Source: Hypsibius dujardini (Eukaryota > Tardigrada > Eutardigrada > Parachela > Hypsibiidae). From it: a stretch of 20,488 nucleotides of DNA. The translations under genes were made by a program, and so were the position numbers. The DNA lies in NCBI GenBank assembly GCA_001579985.1, contig LRSR01004754.1, positions 1 through 20,488 on the forward strand, given 5' to 3'. The notes under the pieces were generated by a model. The model was not told where the DNA came from. It did no database searches and saw only the letters and a program-made list of their open reading frames with translations. Numbering within the stretch: position 1 is the stretch's first letter; every line of letters starts with the position of its first letter. Positions 8,670 to 18,575 of the stretch are shown piece after piece.

Positions 8670-10781
8670 ATGGCACTCACACCATTTGTGTTGGGTCGCT
8701 ATCAATCAGCTTTCTATCCGGAGGAATTTATTCGTTTTAGCATTGCAATCGGTAAGTTGTCCCAACTCCGTACCGGTATATCAATCACAATAACACTACT
8801 TCAGACCGTGCGTGCTGAACTGGCTAGGCGCTAAGGAAGATGTTCTGCGACAGCGAACCCCGCAAGCGACCCTGGAACTCCTCGCCGATCCTACCACCAC
8901 AAATGGGCTGATTTATCATCGCTCTCAACCATTTGATTACCGGCTCGCTATTCGATTTGGCGAACGCCAAGAGACGTTGCGGAATGGAAAACCGGTCCAC
9001 GTGAGTACTTAGATTCGAATAATATAAACCTACTATACATTATATCAAGGCGCCTTTGAGATATCCATGCACGTTTTACGTGTACCACAATCTGACTCAC
9101 TTCCGGCAAACCTTGAATTTCGTATTACGGGGTACCCCGTAGGTGACATACAAACTGGAGCCTTTTCACGCCGGAAATGATTCGGTCTCAACAATGACAT
9201 GTCACGTCGAGGGTATTGGTTATCCCTTGAGCTACGACGTAGAGTACAACTTCGTGGAGACCGGAATGCTTATGGTAGGGCAAAGGCAAAATATCAGGCT
9301 GAGAGAGAGGCTTTGGAATTATCATTCTATACCCTGCGTTTGTTACAGACATGTTTAATTGGAGATATTCGAGCCAAACGATGGTACAACCGAACAGTCC
9401 CATCCTGCTGATGAAGCCTTCATGGAAGCAGGCCATTGCAACCGCATCGTTCGTCAAATAATTCTCTATGATATTTTACTTCTCGTGGCACATTATATAA
9501 TCTGTTTACGTGTCTGTTTTCCTCTAAGTCTGCAAACGCTTATTTGTTCACTTACATCGTTCCTTCTACCCGCTGATTTGTAAAACATAGTAACGAATCC
9601 ACCAGGTCACACAACTGATAATGTACAGCTTTACAGAACAGTAGGCGGTAAATTTTGTTCAAAGCCCAGGGCGCTTCCACCCTAGCAGTTGAGTAAGGAC
9701 CAAAGCAGATTTTTTGGTGCAATGGGACAGTGCTTAATTATGAATTTGAAATCCTTTTCTTTAAACACTCTTTTCAGGATTGTCTTTACTGTTTTACTAT
9801 GAACATTGTGCTTTTACATTAGAATATCGATTATTTTGTAATCCTTTAAGTCATTCGTCATTCCGTTTTTCTGTTTGCCTGTTGTATGTGCGTCTAACTG
9901 AAATTTTTGTTTAAAAATAGTTTTCCTTCATGTTATGGCTTTTCGGAGCTTTTCTTACTAATACTAAGATTCTTACGTATAGGTAGGATAGTAAAACATA
10001 CGTCGGCGTTCTAGACGAGACGCTACACTGGCAGCAGCACATCCCGTACGAGTGACGGGGCTGCTTTCTGAGCGCGGTTAAGATCGGATAAGAATTTTAG
10101 TTCGGAAACAAAAGCTACCTTTTGTATGTTTAATGTTTTGTACATGGAAATCCGCCACCCGCTCACTTCATTCAAAAGTACCGGTACAAGTAATTAGTTG
10201 TAGCAGCAGAATAGGGTTAATAGGGTAAATAGAGTTACTAACTAAGCAAGATACTAGTGAGTCACATAGCTGTAATGATTGGACTATATATATATATGAG
10301 GACTATTTAGGCGTGGCCCAACAGTAATGATTACCTTAAGCTGGGCAGCACGTCGGCAACTACAACTACCTACTACTACTACTACTACAACTCGGCTTGC
10401 TTGAACTTGACGTTCTGTACATTACTGCGGCAATTCCAGGAGCCAACCGAGCGCCTTTACATATCGCATCTCGGCATTGATGTACCGGCCCACAATGTCC
10501 GAAACGGTAAAACCTGGCGAATCCAAGCGGACGGCCTCATTCGCTTGTGGTTTTGCCAAAGCTGCACGATCCAAAAGCGGCTCCTGGTGGTGCAGCTCTT
10601 TGCGTGTCCAAAGCTCTTTATGGAGTACAATATCCTGTCAGATGCAGATCTGCCCGAGAAGTTGTGGTCCGTAATTCATAAATCTCATCGTCGTGGAAGA
10701 TCTCCCAAAATCGACAGACGAAGATCCCGGTTAGCGGAGCAGCTGCAACAGCGACGGAATAATACGAACAGCAATGCATAG
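8670..10781 (+). CDS. Multi-exon gene of unrecognised family (member 1 of a local pair)
   Basis: Proposed exons: 8670-8751 (MALTPFVLGRYQSAFYPEEF...), 8828-9000 (GAKEDVLRQRTPQATLELLA...), 9143-9274 (VTYKLEPFHAGNDSVS, TMTCHVEGIG, DVEYNF) and 10440-10781 (EPTERLYISHLGIDVP, IQKRLLVVQLFACPKLFMEY, LPEKLWSVIHK, basic tail ending NNTNSNA). The last exon ends at TAG 10781 and its tail (HRRGRSPKIDRRRSRL) looks like a nuclear localisation signal. Donors GTAAGT, GTGAGT and GTAGGG are good. Two problems remain. The strong acceptor at 8804 breaks frame, and only the weaker CTAG acceptor at 8827 keeps it. After 9274 the obvious acceptor (9348) leads to a stop at 9409-9411; a GGAG acceptor at 9364 gives IFEPNDGTTEQSHPADEAF in phase 0 and could continue towards 10440. 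It could be two genes, or a partly decayed one. Similarity to 11810-12361 in two separate blocks argues that it is or was one protein. Function unknown. Confidence 0.5.
10285..10390. repeat. Short (TA)n and (CTA)n simple repeats in the presumed last intron
   Basis: A TATATATATATAT run lies at 10285-10297, and CTACTACTACTACTACTAC with CTACAACTACC variants at about 10360-10390. Both lie within the roughly 1-kb gap between the third and last exons of the unrecognised gene. The gap otherwise shows no feature I can support. Confidence 0.85.
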
Positions 10782-10805
10782 GGCTCCCATATTACGGAAT
10801 ATTCG

Positions 10806-10937
10806 CAGATTACATTAAATTACTCCACATTACCCCACACTACATTACATTAATCCAATTACTCCACCACTCCATTACTCCACACTACATTACATTACTC
10901 CCACAATATCTTACTTCACATTACATTAGTCCCACAT
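10806..10937. repeat. Degenerate ATTACATT/ACTCCAC minisatellite
   Basis: Directly after the unrecognised gene's stop there are about 130 bases built from CATTACATTA and ATTACTCCAC-type words. A longer unit is visible twice: ATTACTCCACATTACCCCAC followed by ACTACATTACATTA near the left, and CATTACTCCACACTACATTA followed by CATTACTCCC near the middle. It is almost free of G on the plus strand, a strong strand bias for a transcribed 3' flank. Confidence 0.8.
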
Positions 10938-11168
10938 TGTGTAGTAACAGACATGTTATGATTAAGCGATTAAGTTAGACTGTGGACCGCCGTTATAGCA
11001 TTACTGCCTCCTGCTGCAATTGTTTGAATTCGCAGTTTTTGTGCGAAAACCATAAAACAATTGAACCATTAAGAAGTTTTTGCATTGCAGACACCGGAAA
11101 AAACAAGCGCGTTATGATCTACTTCCGTCCCTTCTGTCGGCAAAACAAAAGAAACGAGTAGCCGGAAT
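10938..11168. other. Spacer without recognised feature
   Basis: The spacer lies between the minisatellite and the next plus-strand ATG. I see no gene or repeat in it. It presumably contains the promoter or 5' UTR of the following putative gene. Confidence 0.3.
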
Positions 11169-11589
11169 ATGGACCCGTCATTGGTAAGATACATACTGCG
11201 AATTCTATAGAGCATATACGCATGTGTTATTATTTATACGAAGAAAAGTGTCGTATTTGATTTGGAGACGAGCAGCGATCAAGTGCCGATGGACATTAAG
11301 CCCTGCACAAAATTGGCCGTTAGCATAGATGAAGCCTTTTCCGACCATGGTCATCTGGGCGAATGTTCTAGTACCCCCATCAAGTTGGAAGAATTTGACG
11401 AAGGAGACACGATACAACTACCTGAGTCTTACTGTAGCTTTGAAAACATCTCTCCGACTTATCCGGGAGCAATACTGATGATATGACAGCGATGGATTTT
11501 GTCGTGGCTGGAAGTTGTACTGCTGATATGGATGACAATTCGTCAGCAGACGACATACCTATAAAACTATATAAAACTGAACTATACAA
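11169..11589 (+). CDS. Possible acidic N-terminal exons of a second family member
   Basis: ATG 11169 starts MDPSL and meets a good donor (TTG|GTAAGA at 11183/11184). A phase-0 acceptor after ACGAAG (about 11244) opens KSVVFDLETSSDQVPMDIKP..., continuing with IKLEEFDEGDTIQLPESY. A 65-base intron (donor at TACT|GTAGCT, branch-like CTGATGATATGACAG) would link it in phase 1 to S-MDFVVAGSCTADMDDNSSAD, and the frame stays open to about 11610. The stretch is strongly acidic and low in basic residues, like many transactivation segments; that reading is only a suggestion. I could not find a junction from here to the conserved block at 11810 without a stop. It may be a separate small gene, the front of the next entry, or a relic. 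Confidence 0.3.
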
Positions 11590-11694
11590 CTGTCTGTTTG
11601 TCTGTTAGTCAGTAAGTCAGTCTATCTGTCTGTTTTTGTGTTTGTCAAGCACTGTAGGTCTCACTATGTGTCTGCCTGTTTGTCTGTGTGTTTG
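11590..11694. repeat. Degenerate TCTG/TTTG microsatellite
   Basis: Imperfect runs of TGTCTGTTTGTCTG, AGTCAGTAAGTCAG and GTCTGCCTGTTTGTCTG with a less repetitive middle. Same family of simple repeat as at 35-97 and 20229-20340. Confidence 0.85.
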
Positions 11695-11809
11695 ACTCTA
11701 TATTTACCTAATTACATATCCAACTGTCCGGATTGCTAACAGCTTAGTAATGAGTAATTTATTGCACGTCTGTTGGGTGCAACACATTCTTATTGGTTCT
11801 AATGCTTAG

Positions 11810-12361
11810 GACTAAGCAACACGAGCCAACAATCGATCTTCCCCGAATTGGTGCAATATGTCAAGCAGCCTCATATGATCAAGGAACCCGAATTCAAGAC
11901 ACAAATCGTTATCGAGAAAGCCGCTGCGTTTGTACACAAACTTGAAATATTTCCAAACTCAGCCCACGACACGGAATTCAGTTTCTTAACTTGTGATCGT
12001 CGGGGCGCGTGGGAGATACATCTAGACCCCCCCCCCCCCAGCTGATCCCGCTCGGAAAGTAACCCTCCATAGCGAGGTGCTCGAGCGATTACAGTGAAGT
12101 GCGTACCTTAATCTGGACTTGCTCTGCATAACCGTTAAATTCGGGCAGAGCTGCAACCAAAATGTAGCCCGTGGACTGTCAGAGTTGATCTCCGCTTGAG
12201 CTGACAGACGGGTAGGCTATGTGCGCATTGCATTTCCCCACACCCACCAGATGACGCAGCGCCGACTAATCGCAGAGTTATTCGCCTTTCCGGGGTTCTA
12301 CAAAAATTACAAGAATCTGCCGGAAGACCTGGCTTCAGAGGTCTATCGCCAGACAAAATAA
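11810..12361 (+). pseudogene. Probable decayed paralogue of the gene at 8670-10781
   Basis: After a CTTAG acceptor the frame reads LSNTSQQSIFPELVQYVKQP, then EPEFKTQIVIEKAAAFVHKL and EIFPNSAHDTEFSFLTCDRR. This aligns with QPFDYRLAIRF...VTYKLEPFHAGNDSVSTMTC of the upstream gene. The frame then enters a 13-base C run (12027-12039) and stops at AGC TGA. Further on, 12078-12361 can be read in one register as ERLQ-stop-SAYLNLDLLCITVKF, a second TGA, then ADRRVGYVRIAF, MTQRRLIAELFAFPGFYKNY and LPEDLASEVYRQTK ending at TAA 12359-12361. This matches ADGLIRLWF, IQKRLLVVQLFACPKLFMEY and LPEKLWSVIHK of the last exon of the upstream gene. The order of the two blocks is the same in both. Two in-frame TGA codons and the C run suggest a pseudogene, but unseen introns or an error in the C run could also explain them. 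Confidence 0.5.
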
Positions 12362-12493
12362 TAAATCCTCAAGCCAACTCCGCATGAATCGGAAGAAAAT
12401 TAAATCTGACGGACTAACTGTTAGAGAACCATCTGTGCCGGACTGGCGGTTGGCGTCGGCGACAGCTAGCTATCTTTTACGACTTATGAGTCC
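12362..12493. other. Unique spacer left of the segmental duplication
   Basis: The spacer lies between the end of the decayed paralogue and the first base shared by the two duplicated segments (12494). A frame here (from 12384) has no motif. I see nothing else. Confidence 0.4.
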
Positions 12494-14448
12494 TTACGTG
12501 GTGATCGAAAAACTAAAATACCATTTATTTTCGTTGCACTTTGGTAGGCTATTCCCTCGAGCAATGTGCAAATTATTATAATTGCGGGCTTGTTTAGATT
12601 TGTCCTTACCAAGAACGAGTTTCGTAGCTCAAGCTCAAAATCGCATCACATTATGTTTTTGTCCATCCAGGACGTAGCAGCATACTCACGGTGAGGATAA
12701 AAATTAAACTGTAGCCTCTATGTTGCAAAAAGACTTTATTGTGGTGAAATTTTGCAAGTCGGAAGCACTGGCGCATTCCAGTTTCTTTGACTTTCATAAC
12801 GGTTATTGCTTTGTCGCAGACTCAGTATTTACAAAGTGGAAGGTCATTTTAAAAACTTGTCGTTAGCAACCTTTTGTCGACAACAAAACAATTCAAGTTT
12901 TCTGAAAGCTGATATGAAAAATTGTTCAGTTTTCAACACAATAATTGCTGAACGAATGGCTCTGAGAAATAGCGAATCAAATGTTTTATACATTTCTCAA
13001 ACTGTGATTTATTTGAAAACTGGTAATTTCCGCATTTGTCCGTTTAAAAACAAAAACTTTAAAAACAAAACGGGAAGTATTCTAGTCTTTTCGAATGGAT
13101 GTGGGAAGATCGGTTAGACAGACCGGGTTTTTCTTAAGCTCTGCATTCTTGAGGCAAGTCACACCCATACTTACAAATAATGGTTGATTAAAAAATCATT
13201 CGGCCATAATTCTTTCTTATTTTTTGCTCCTTACTTTGCTCGCAATCGTGATACTGATGTATGAGATAAATGTCTGAGCGTAGAAATAGAGTGTCATACT
13301 CAGAAAAAGTGTTTGGTCTCATAAAAGATGAGACGACCATTCGCATGATGCCATCTGTTCTCCCGTTACATGGCAAGGATCTCGTCTTCTTTCGCCGGAT
13401 GCTTCCGTCCGGGGCGCAGCCTGTTAACTAACGCTCTAATCTCCAAGCTGACCCAAGCATTGGGCGCAAGTAGCATAAGGAATCCGATGATGACCAGTCC
13501 GGCGCCGAGACCGTGGTAGAGACCAAAGTGAATGCCTTTCATCCCAATGTCAACACCTAATTCAGACAAGTGCTTCATAACTGTTTGAAATAATAATGAT
13601 TTTTAAATTAGAGTTTCCTCCTGAGTATAAGTGGCCATGAATTGCTTACCGTTGTTCACGACAATGTACATGGGCTTCGTCAGGGACACGAAAAGCGGCG
13701 ATACGACACTAATGCCGATATAGTAAGCCAATGCTCCACCTGCAAATCAGCGGGGTAAACAAAAATATTTCAAAATAGTTTTTCATGTGTTCCTTTAATA
13801 TTCGCCCATTCATTGATTATTAGTTGCTATAATTCACACACAGTTATCCAATACAAAAGAATTTGATGACCTAGCGCATTAAATTCTAATTTAACTTTTC
13901 CATTTAGTTATTAGCCCCTGCCATGGTATCAAGTGGCAAGACGTTTTCATAGATAAATCAAGCGAATAAGAATGAGAGCGGGGCAGCTAGTGAGGCGCGT
14001 TCAATACTGCAATGTGAATGGCGGAAAAATTCTTGTTGCAATTATGAGCTTACTTGCACTAAGCCCGCCTGATAGGCTCATAAGTCCAAACCGTGCCGTG
14101 TCAAACTCCCACACCTCGTTGCCTGTCAGCTTGAGCGAAAGAAATAGGGGCCACGTCAACAACAAGCTCGTCACAGCGACCAAAGATTGGTACAAGGCGA
14201 TCTGGCAGACGGTTGGTGATCCCAGGTACCGCTTAAAACCAACCTACATGCAGAATATGGAATTAAATTCAACGATAGCGTCTGTCTGTTTGTCTGTTAT
14301 GCTGTTTTACCGTTTGAATGGCCAGTGATATGGAAGATATAATCACCAAACCCGCTGCGATCAAAGAATTATCGGAGGCGCCAAATGAAGTGCCTGACGC
14401 CCAAACTGTTAGAACCACTCCGGAAATGCAGACGACCGCACCGAGTAG
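12494..14448. repeat. Segmental duplication, copy A (visible part)
   Basis: From TTACGTGGTGATCGAAAAAC at 12494 onward the sequence is colinear with 17674-20488: the same 3' flank, then the same SLC35F exons and introns. To the left the two copies are unrelated. The right end cannot be fixed because copy B runs out at 20488; the shared part reaches at least the exon ending at 14448. If the repeat is a simple tandem, the unit would be about 5.2 kb (12494 to 17674). Confidence 0.93.
13008..13013 (-). terminator. Possible poly(A) signal of SLC35F copy A
   Basis: AATAAA on the minus strand, about 355 bases after the stop codon at 13366, is the nearest one I find. The matching site in copy B is changed to AATAAG, so if this is the real signal copy B must use another. 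Confidence 0.25.
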
Positions 14449-15454
14449 CTGGAAAAAATGGAGAAATTTGGTGTCTTAGTGGCCTTCGATAGTTCATTTG
14501 TATTTCATAATGCACCTTAAACAGCACAAGCTTTTCCCGCAGAAAAATCCAGGAAATCATCTGGACGAAAATGATAGTTAGAGTGCTGACTGCAGTACAC
14601 TCGGAAACCTCGACAAAAGTCATGGCCCAGTAGAAGAATCCATTGGTGCAGGTCCATAGCAGAGCAAACGGGATGAGATATGACGCAGCGCTCTTTAACG
14701 TCAATCCACAAGGTTCGAAGATTATTTCCGATTCCCTGTGAAGAATGACTGTTTTCAGGTACTTAATTACTATAATGCATAAACAGGCTTTGCATCAATG
14801 ATTACTAAATCGGAATCTTGTTGTTGAAACAGTAAGCCCTCCACACAGGATGCGTTTATATTTATTTGACTAAACGAGTGTCACTGAATGATTGTTCAAT
14901 ATTCATTGTATTATATCGCATAATTATTTATTATTATTAGGCTGTTACACTACATACCGTTGGTACACTTTTTCAAAACATAAATAATCTGTAAGGCCTA
15001 AATAATTAGTGGACAATATGCCGTTGGTACCTGTATATCTTCTGAACGCTCAACAATATTAAGCTGCACATAGAATCACTCGAAACAGCCAATTCGTCTG
15101 GGGATGGCGTGTCCCGGGAACTCAAGGTTCGAATTCTGGACACATCGTGTACCAAGCGAAAGAGGAGATAGGCCGGAAATGTCAGGACGCGAATCGTTCC
15201 CACGTACCAAAGGAGGAAGAAGGGAGCTGAAAATGTGAGGGATGTGACTTCTTTAGCAATCTGATGCTCCACTACCCCCATCATAGTGTTGTAGACTAAA
15301 ATTGATATGGCAATGGTCCAGTAGTGGCATTTCTTCCAGCCCACGGGTGCCTTATCCGCGTCAGAGATGGGAAGGACAATGTCCGGTTCTATTTGTGCCT
15401 TTGGTTGCAGTAGTGCTGAGCTCTCTCCCCTTTTAGCATTATCATCCCTGTCAA
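13366..15454 (-). CDS. SLC35F3/F4-like drug/metabolite-superfamily transporter, copy A (first coding exon not found)
   Basis: Six exons, 15454-15031, 14735-14516, 14448-14311, 14243-14054, 13739-13650 and 13580-13366, join with matching phases (2,0,0,1,1) and give 424 residues plus a missing start. Human SLC35F3 is about 420 residues. Ten membrane helices can be placed: KCHYWTIAISILVYNTMM; FSAPFFLLWYVGTIRVLTFP; YLIPFALLWTCTNGFFYWAM; TIIFVQMISWIFLREK; LLGAVVCISGVVLTVW; LIAAGLVIISSISLAIQT; LYQSLVAVTSLLLTWPLFL; the SLSGGLSASGALA segment; YYIGISVVSPLFVSLTKPMY; HGLGAGLVIIGFLMLLAP. Family marks include LWT.TN, SW[IF].LR[ED]K, VGFKR.LGS and P..VSL..P. Human SLC35F3 has been linked to thiamine transport; the substrate here is unknown. 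The exon at 15454 begins in phase 1 with no usable ATG, so a 5' exon is missing; GAGCAACG|GTAAGA near 15678 is a possible non-coding or very short exon. The C-terminus ends KEDEILAM, a short cytosolic acidic tail. Confidence 0.92.
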
Positions 15455-15735
15455 CTGCAACCAAAAATATTGCACCACTTAATTGATGTAGTGAAATTGT
15501 TCCTTGGTTCAGCCATTCACACCTCGACTACTTTATTGGTGCCTCTGGATTACGGATTATAGGCGCCGATGCCTGATTAATTAAGTTAACGAAATTCTGT
15601 TGAACTGATTTCATATGAAGCAAGTATAGAGGGTTTATCACGAACATTTACTCAACCTTGAATGGGTTTTGAAATCTTACCGTTGCTCAAAACCCTTAAA
15701 TGTTGTCAACAGTAGATGTATAGGTGAGCAAAGTC

Positions 15736-15793
15736 TAGACGTCAAGGTTTTATACAAATTTGTTTAGATGTCTAGGTTTCAAACAAATTTGAG
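15736..15793. repeat. Two-unit imperfect tandem repeat, 29-bp period
   Basis: TAGACGTCAAGGTTTTATAC plus AAATTTGTT is followed at once by TAGATGTCTAGGTTTCAAAC plus AAATTTGAG. About three quarters of positions agree. It lies upstream of the last visible exon of SLC35F copy A. Confidence 0.7.
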
Positions 15794-17583
15794 TTTTAAA
15801 CAATTCAATGAAAATTATTAGGCCCAGTCATTTTTTTGTAAAGTTGCTTCGTAGAAAGCCTGCCTCTCTGCGACGAACAAATGTACATTCGTCAGTAAAT
15901 GGAGTTCAATGCACTACGGCAACGGAGTCTGTGCTATATATTCACGCCTGCACAAATATAAATAGACCGAAAACGATGGCACCACATAAAAATACGGAAG
16001 CCCCAGATTAACCCATGCCTCGTGGCTCTTACTGCGGTTTCAAGATCCTCTCGCTCTCGAGATGTACATGCGGGTTCACTTGCAACGAGTCAACATGGCA
16101 CGTCGGTTGCAGAGTGCTCTACTTCAATCGCATCTTCTCAAGGTCATAAGGCCAGTCGTTTTCTTCAGCAAATATATTCATTTTGCACTTAAAGAGAGGG
16201 GATTCTATGACGCCTGGCTAATGAGATGATTGACCCATTCCCACCCAGCTGACACCCACATTAGCTTTCAGCAAGAAACGTGACAGTGGACTGTACCTGC
16301 TTCGCCACTGGTGGTGTCCCGAACCATTTTGGCTTCGTCTCCCAGTATTGTCGTTGACTTTCGCACTCGTCCCAACGTTGGAGACGAATCATGAGATTGT
16401 GATGTCATTCTGTGTTACACAATATTCCTTGCTGTATTCTATAACGGACCGGCGTCCAAAATAATTGAAAGTTTCAAGCTCCAGAAAATGGAGAAGAATC
16501 CCGCACTAACTCACAAATTCTGCAAATCAAACGAATCGACTTTAAACGACAGCCAGACGGTTATCGATCCCAAGTCGCACTCTGTTTGCGGAAAGTGTGG
16601 CGCGAAGTTAGGCTATTGATGACTTGATGACTGCGTGGGACTTACGACTGTTTTGGTTGCTTTCGTAGAGTTTTGACTTCCCCATTCATGCCCTCGTTAA
16701 ACTGTGCAGTTTTCCTGGTCGGGGTCGTTAGACCTCACTCACTCTTTCACTGCGATTAGAAGTGCTTGCGATAGTCCATCTCTTTGAATTTTCCCGCCCT
16801 TACCAATGCATGCGAAAAATAAACGCGTCGGTCTGACTCGGGTTTTTGGGTCTGCGAGGAGCTCTCCTCGTCACGGGAAATACATGGTTTCCCTGAACAC
16901 TGATAAATCTGTCACAATATGAGGTCGCCAAACTATGGAACTTTGGTATTTAGAGTCGAATCCCATGTATAAGTAATTCTCTAGAAAAAAGGTCGAGAAA
17001 CAGGACGTTTTACTCAACGCAAGTGATGCAAAAAGAGGATTTGAAAAAAATGGTAAGAAATGGTTCAACGCAAGGTAGTGTTGTGGTCCGGTCAGTGACA
17101 TGTACATAACGAACTTTAATCGAGTCGTTACTGTAAACGATTATTTCCACGTGTTTATGAACTCCCATCTCACTCGATCAAAATACAATTACTAACAAAT
17201 TCGCTTTGATTGGGCGGCACACGGAATGCAGATGCTTTGACTAGGCATGCTCGCAATCACAATTAACTAAATTACGCTCTAGACGAAATGTTATCAGCCT
17301 TGAAAATTCTGTAAACCAAAATCTCTTCCTTCTACTGCGTTTCACAAATGCGTAAGAATGAGTTCTTGCTCTTTTCGTTTAGAGTAGTTTTCCTTTTCCA
17401 AAACTTATAATAAATAATATAATAATGATTAAGTATGGAAACCTTCGAAAGGATCAAATTTCGATGCGAGTGCTTAATTATTAAATAATTTTATTGTCAG
17501 CGCAACTTATTTCACTTTAACGAAGTTTTTAGCTTATTATAGTACACAATTTTATATCACGAATATGGTTGACCTTAACTAAC

Positions 17584-17645
17584 AGTGGTACATAGAGGGT
17601 GCTAAACGCGTTACCATCTGCCATTTCGACTGATTGATGTATTTG
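17584..17645. mobile_element. Relic of the foldback-element family
   Basis: CAGTGGTACATAGAGGGTGC, then a CGCGTTAC and a TTTCGACTGATTGATGTATT stretch, matches the inner end of the foldback arms (GGTGGTACATAGGGGGCGCT ... GTTAC) and the interior beyond, but with many differences. It ends about 30 bases before the left edge of duplicated copy B. Boundaries are approximate. Confidence 0.5.
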
Positions 17646-17864
17646 AAGGAAAGCAAAAACGACGTACTGGTTTTTACGTAGTGATCAAAGAACTAAAATA
17701 CCATTTATTTTCATTGCTCTTTGGTAGACTATTCCCTCGAGCAATGTACAAATTATTATAATTGCGGGCTTGTTTAGATTTGTCCTTACCAAGAACGAGT
17801 TTCGTAGCTCAAGCTCAAAATCGCATCTTATTTTTGTTTGTCCATCCAGGACGTAGCAGCATAC

Positions 17865-18575
17865 TTACAAGGGAATTTTGCATCTCTGGAAGGCGAAATG
17901 TTCCACTTTTTTTAATTTTATTGTGTGTGTTTAACTTAGTTCTCAATATTACAATTGAGAAAAAAAAATACAAATGCCTTCTAACATTTTTTAAAAATCA
18001 AAAACCAGTTTGCGGTGGTACATAGGGGGCGCTCTCAATGTTACGACATGTCGCGTGCATTGATTGAACTATTCGTTGACACGAGCGAATACAATGGCTT
18101 GTTTGCGGCCGTTACTAAATTACTGTAACCGAAACCATTTGAATATTTAATTTAGTAAGAAATGTGAAACACAAACATAGGCTGTGGGACAAGGGTTAGT
18201 ATTTACTTTCACGAATAATGCTATTATGCGGTTGAAGTCTAGTAATAATTATTCCAAGGTAATACCAAAAATTCAACAATCAATTGCACGCTTTATGCCA
18301 AAACTAAAGAAGAACTAAAATCGATCAATCAATGGCGTTGCAGCCGCCATTGCCTATAGCGTCGATAAATACAACGATCAACGAAAGACATTTCCAGTAA
18401 CGTTGAGAGCGCCCCCTATGTACCACCGCGGATTGGTTTTTGATTTTTAAAAAATGTTAGGAAGCATTTGTATTTTTTTTTTCGATTAAAATATTGAGAA
18501 CTAAGTTATATGCACATAACAAACTAAAAAAATGTGAAACATTTCGCCTTCCAGAGATGAAAAATTCCCTTGTTA
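17865..18575. mobile_element. Foldback DNA element, 705 bp, 177/176-bp inverted arms, TTA target duplication
   Basis: The element spans 17868-18572 and begins CAAGGGAATTTT and ends AAAATTCCCTTG. The arms are 17868-18044 and 18397-18572: they are reverse complements with scattered mismatches and one small length difference, and include the shared block GGTGGTACATAGGGGGCGCT. The loop is 18045-18396. The flanks carry TTA on both sides (17865-17867 and 18573-18575). The corresponding site in copy A (12681-12695) lacks the element. Three-base TTA/TAA targets are typical of PIF/Harbinger and their Tourist-like MITEs, which makes that group the best guess; CACTA-type elements also make 3-bp repeats. 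There is no transposase frame. The frames at 17762-18025 (plus) and 18684-18457 (minus) resemble each other only because they read the two arms. Confidence 0.85.

Larger units (their letters stand above)
15455..17673. other. Stretch between SLC35F copies with no supported gene
   Basis: This should contain the first exon and promoter of SLC35F copy A (minus strand) and the right part of the duplication unit, but I cannot place either. Frames at 15808-16011 and 16871-17107 have no motif and no splice support. The area around 16000-16850 is somewhat more GC-rich and contains several TCTCG/CGAGA words; I see no function for it. Confidence 0.45.

Noticed and set aside
10212-10235. Telomere-like AGGGTTAATAGGGTAAATAG
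   Set aside because: Only about two irregular units; no tandem array.
8670-10781. Member of the p53/Rel-type DNA-binding superfamily
   Set aside because: An acidic front in the neighbour, C..C and TCH motifs, a VQLFACP strand and a basic tail hint at it, but the zinc-ligand spacing and signature strands do not match what I know of p53 or Rel. Too weak to claim without a profile or structure search.
12135-12356. Minus-strand 73-codon frame
   Set aside because: It lies opposite the 12240-12361 segment, whose plus-strand translation has a paralogue at 10590-10680. The minus frame has none.
15120-15135. GGTTCGAATTC, a tRNA T-loop-like motif
   Set aside because: It is inside the SLC35F coding exon and no acceptor or anticodon stems surround it.
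17762-18025. Two similar small proteins encoded on opposite strands at 17762-18025 and 18457-18684
   Set aside because: They resemble each other only because they translate the two inverted arms of the foldback element.
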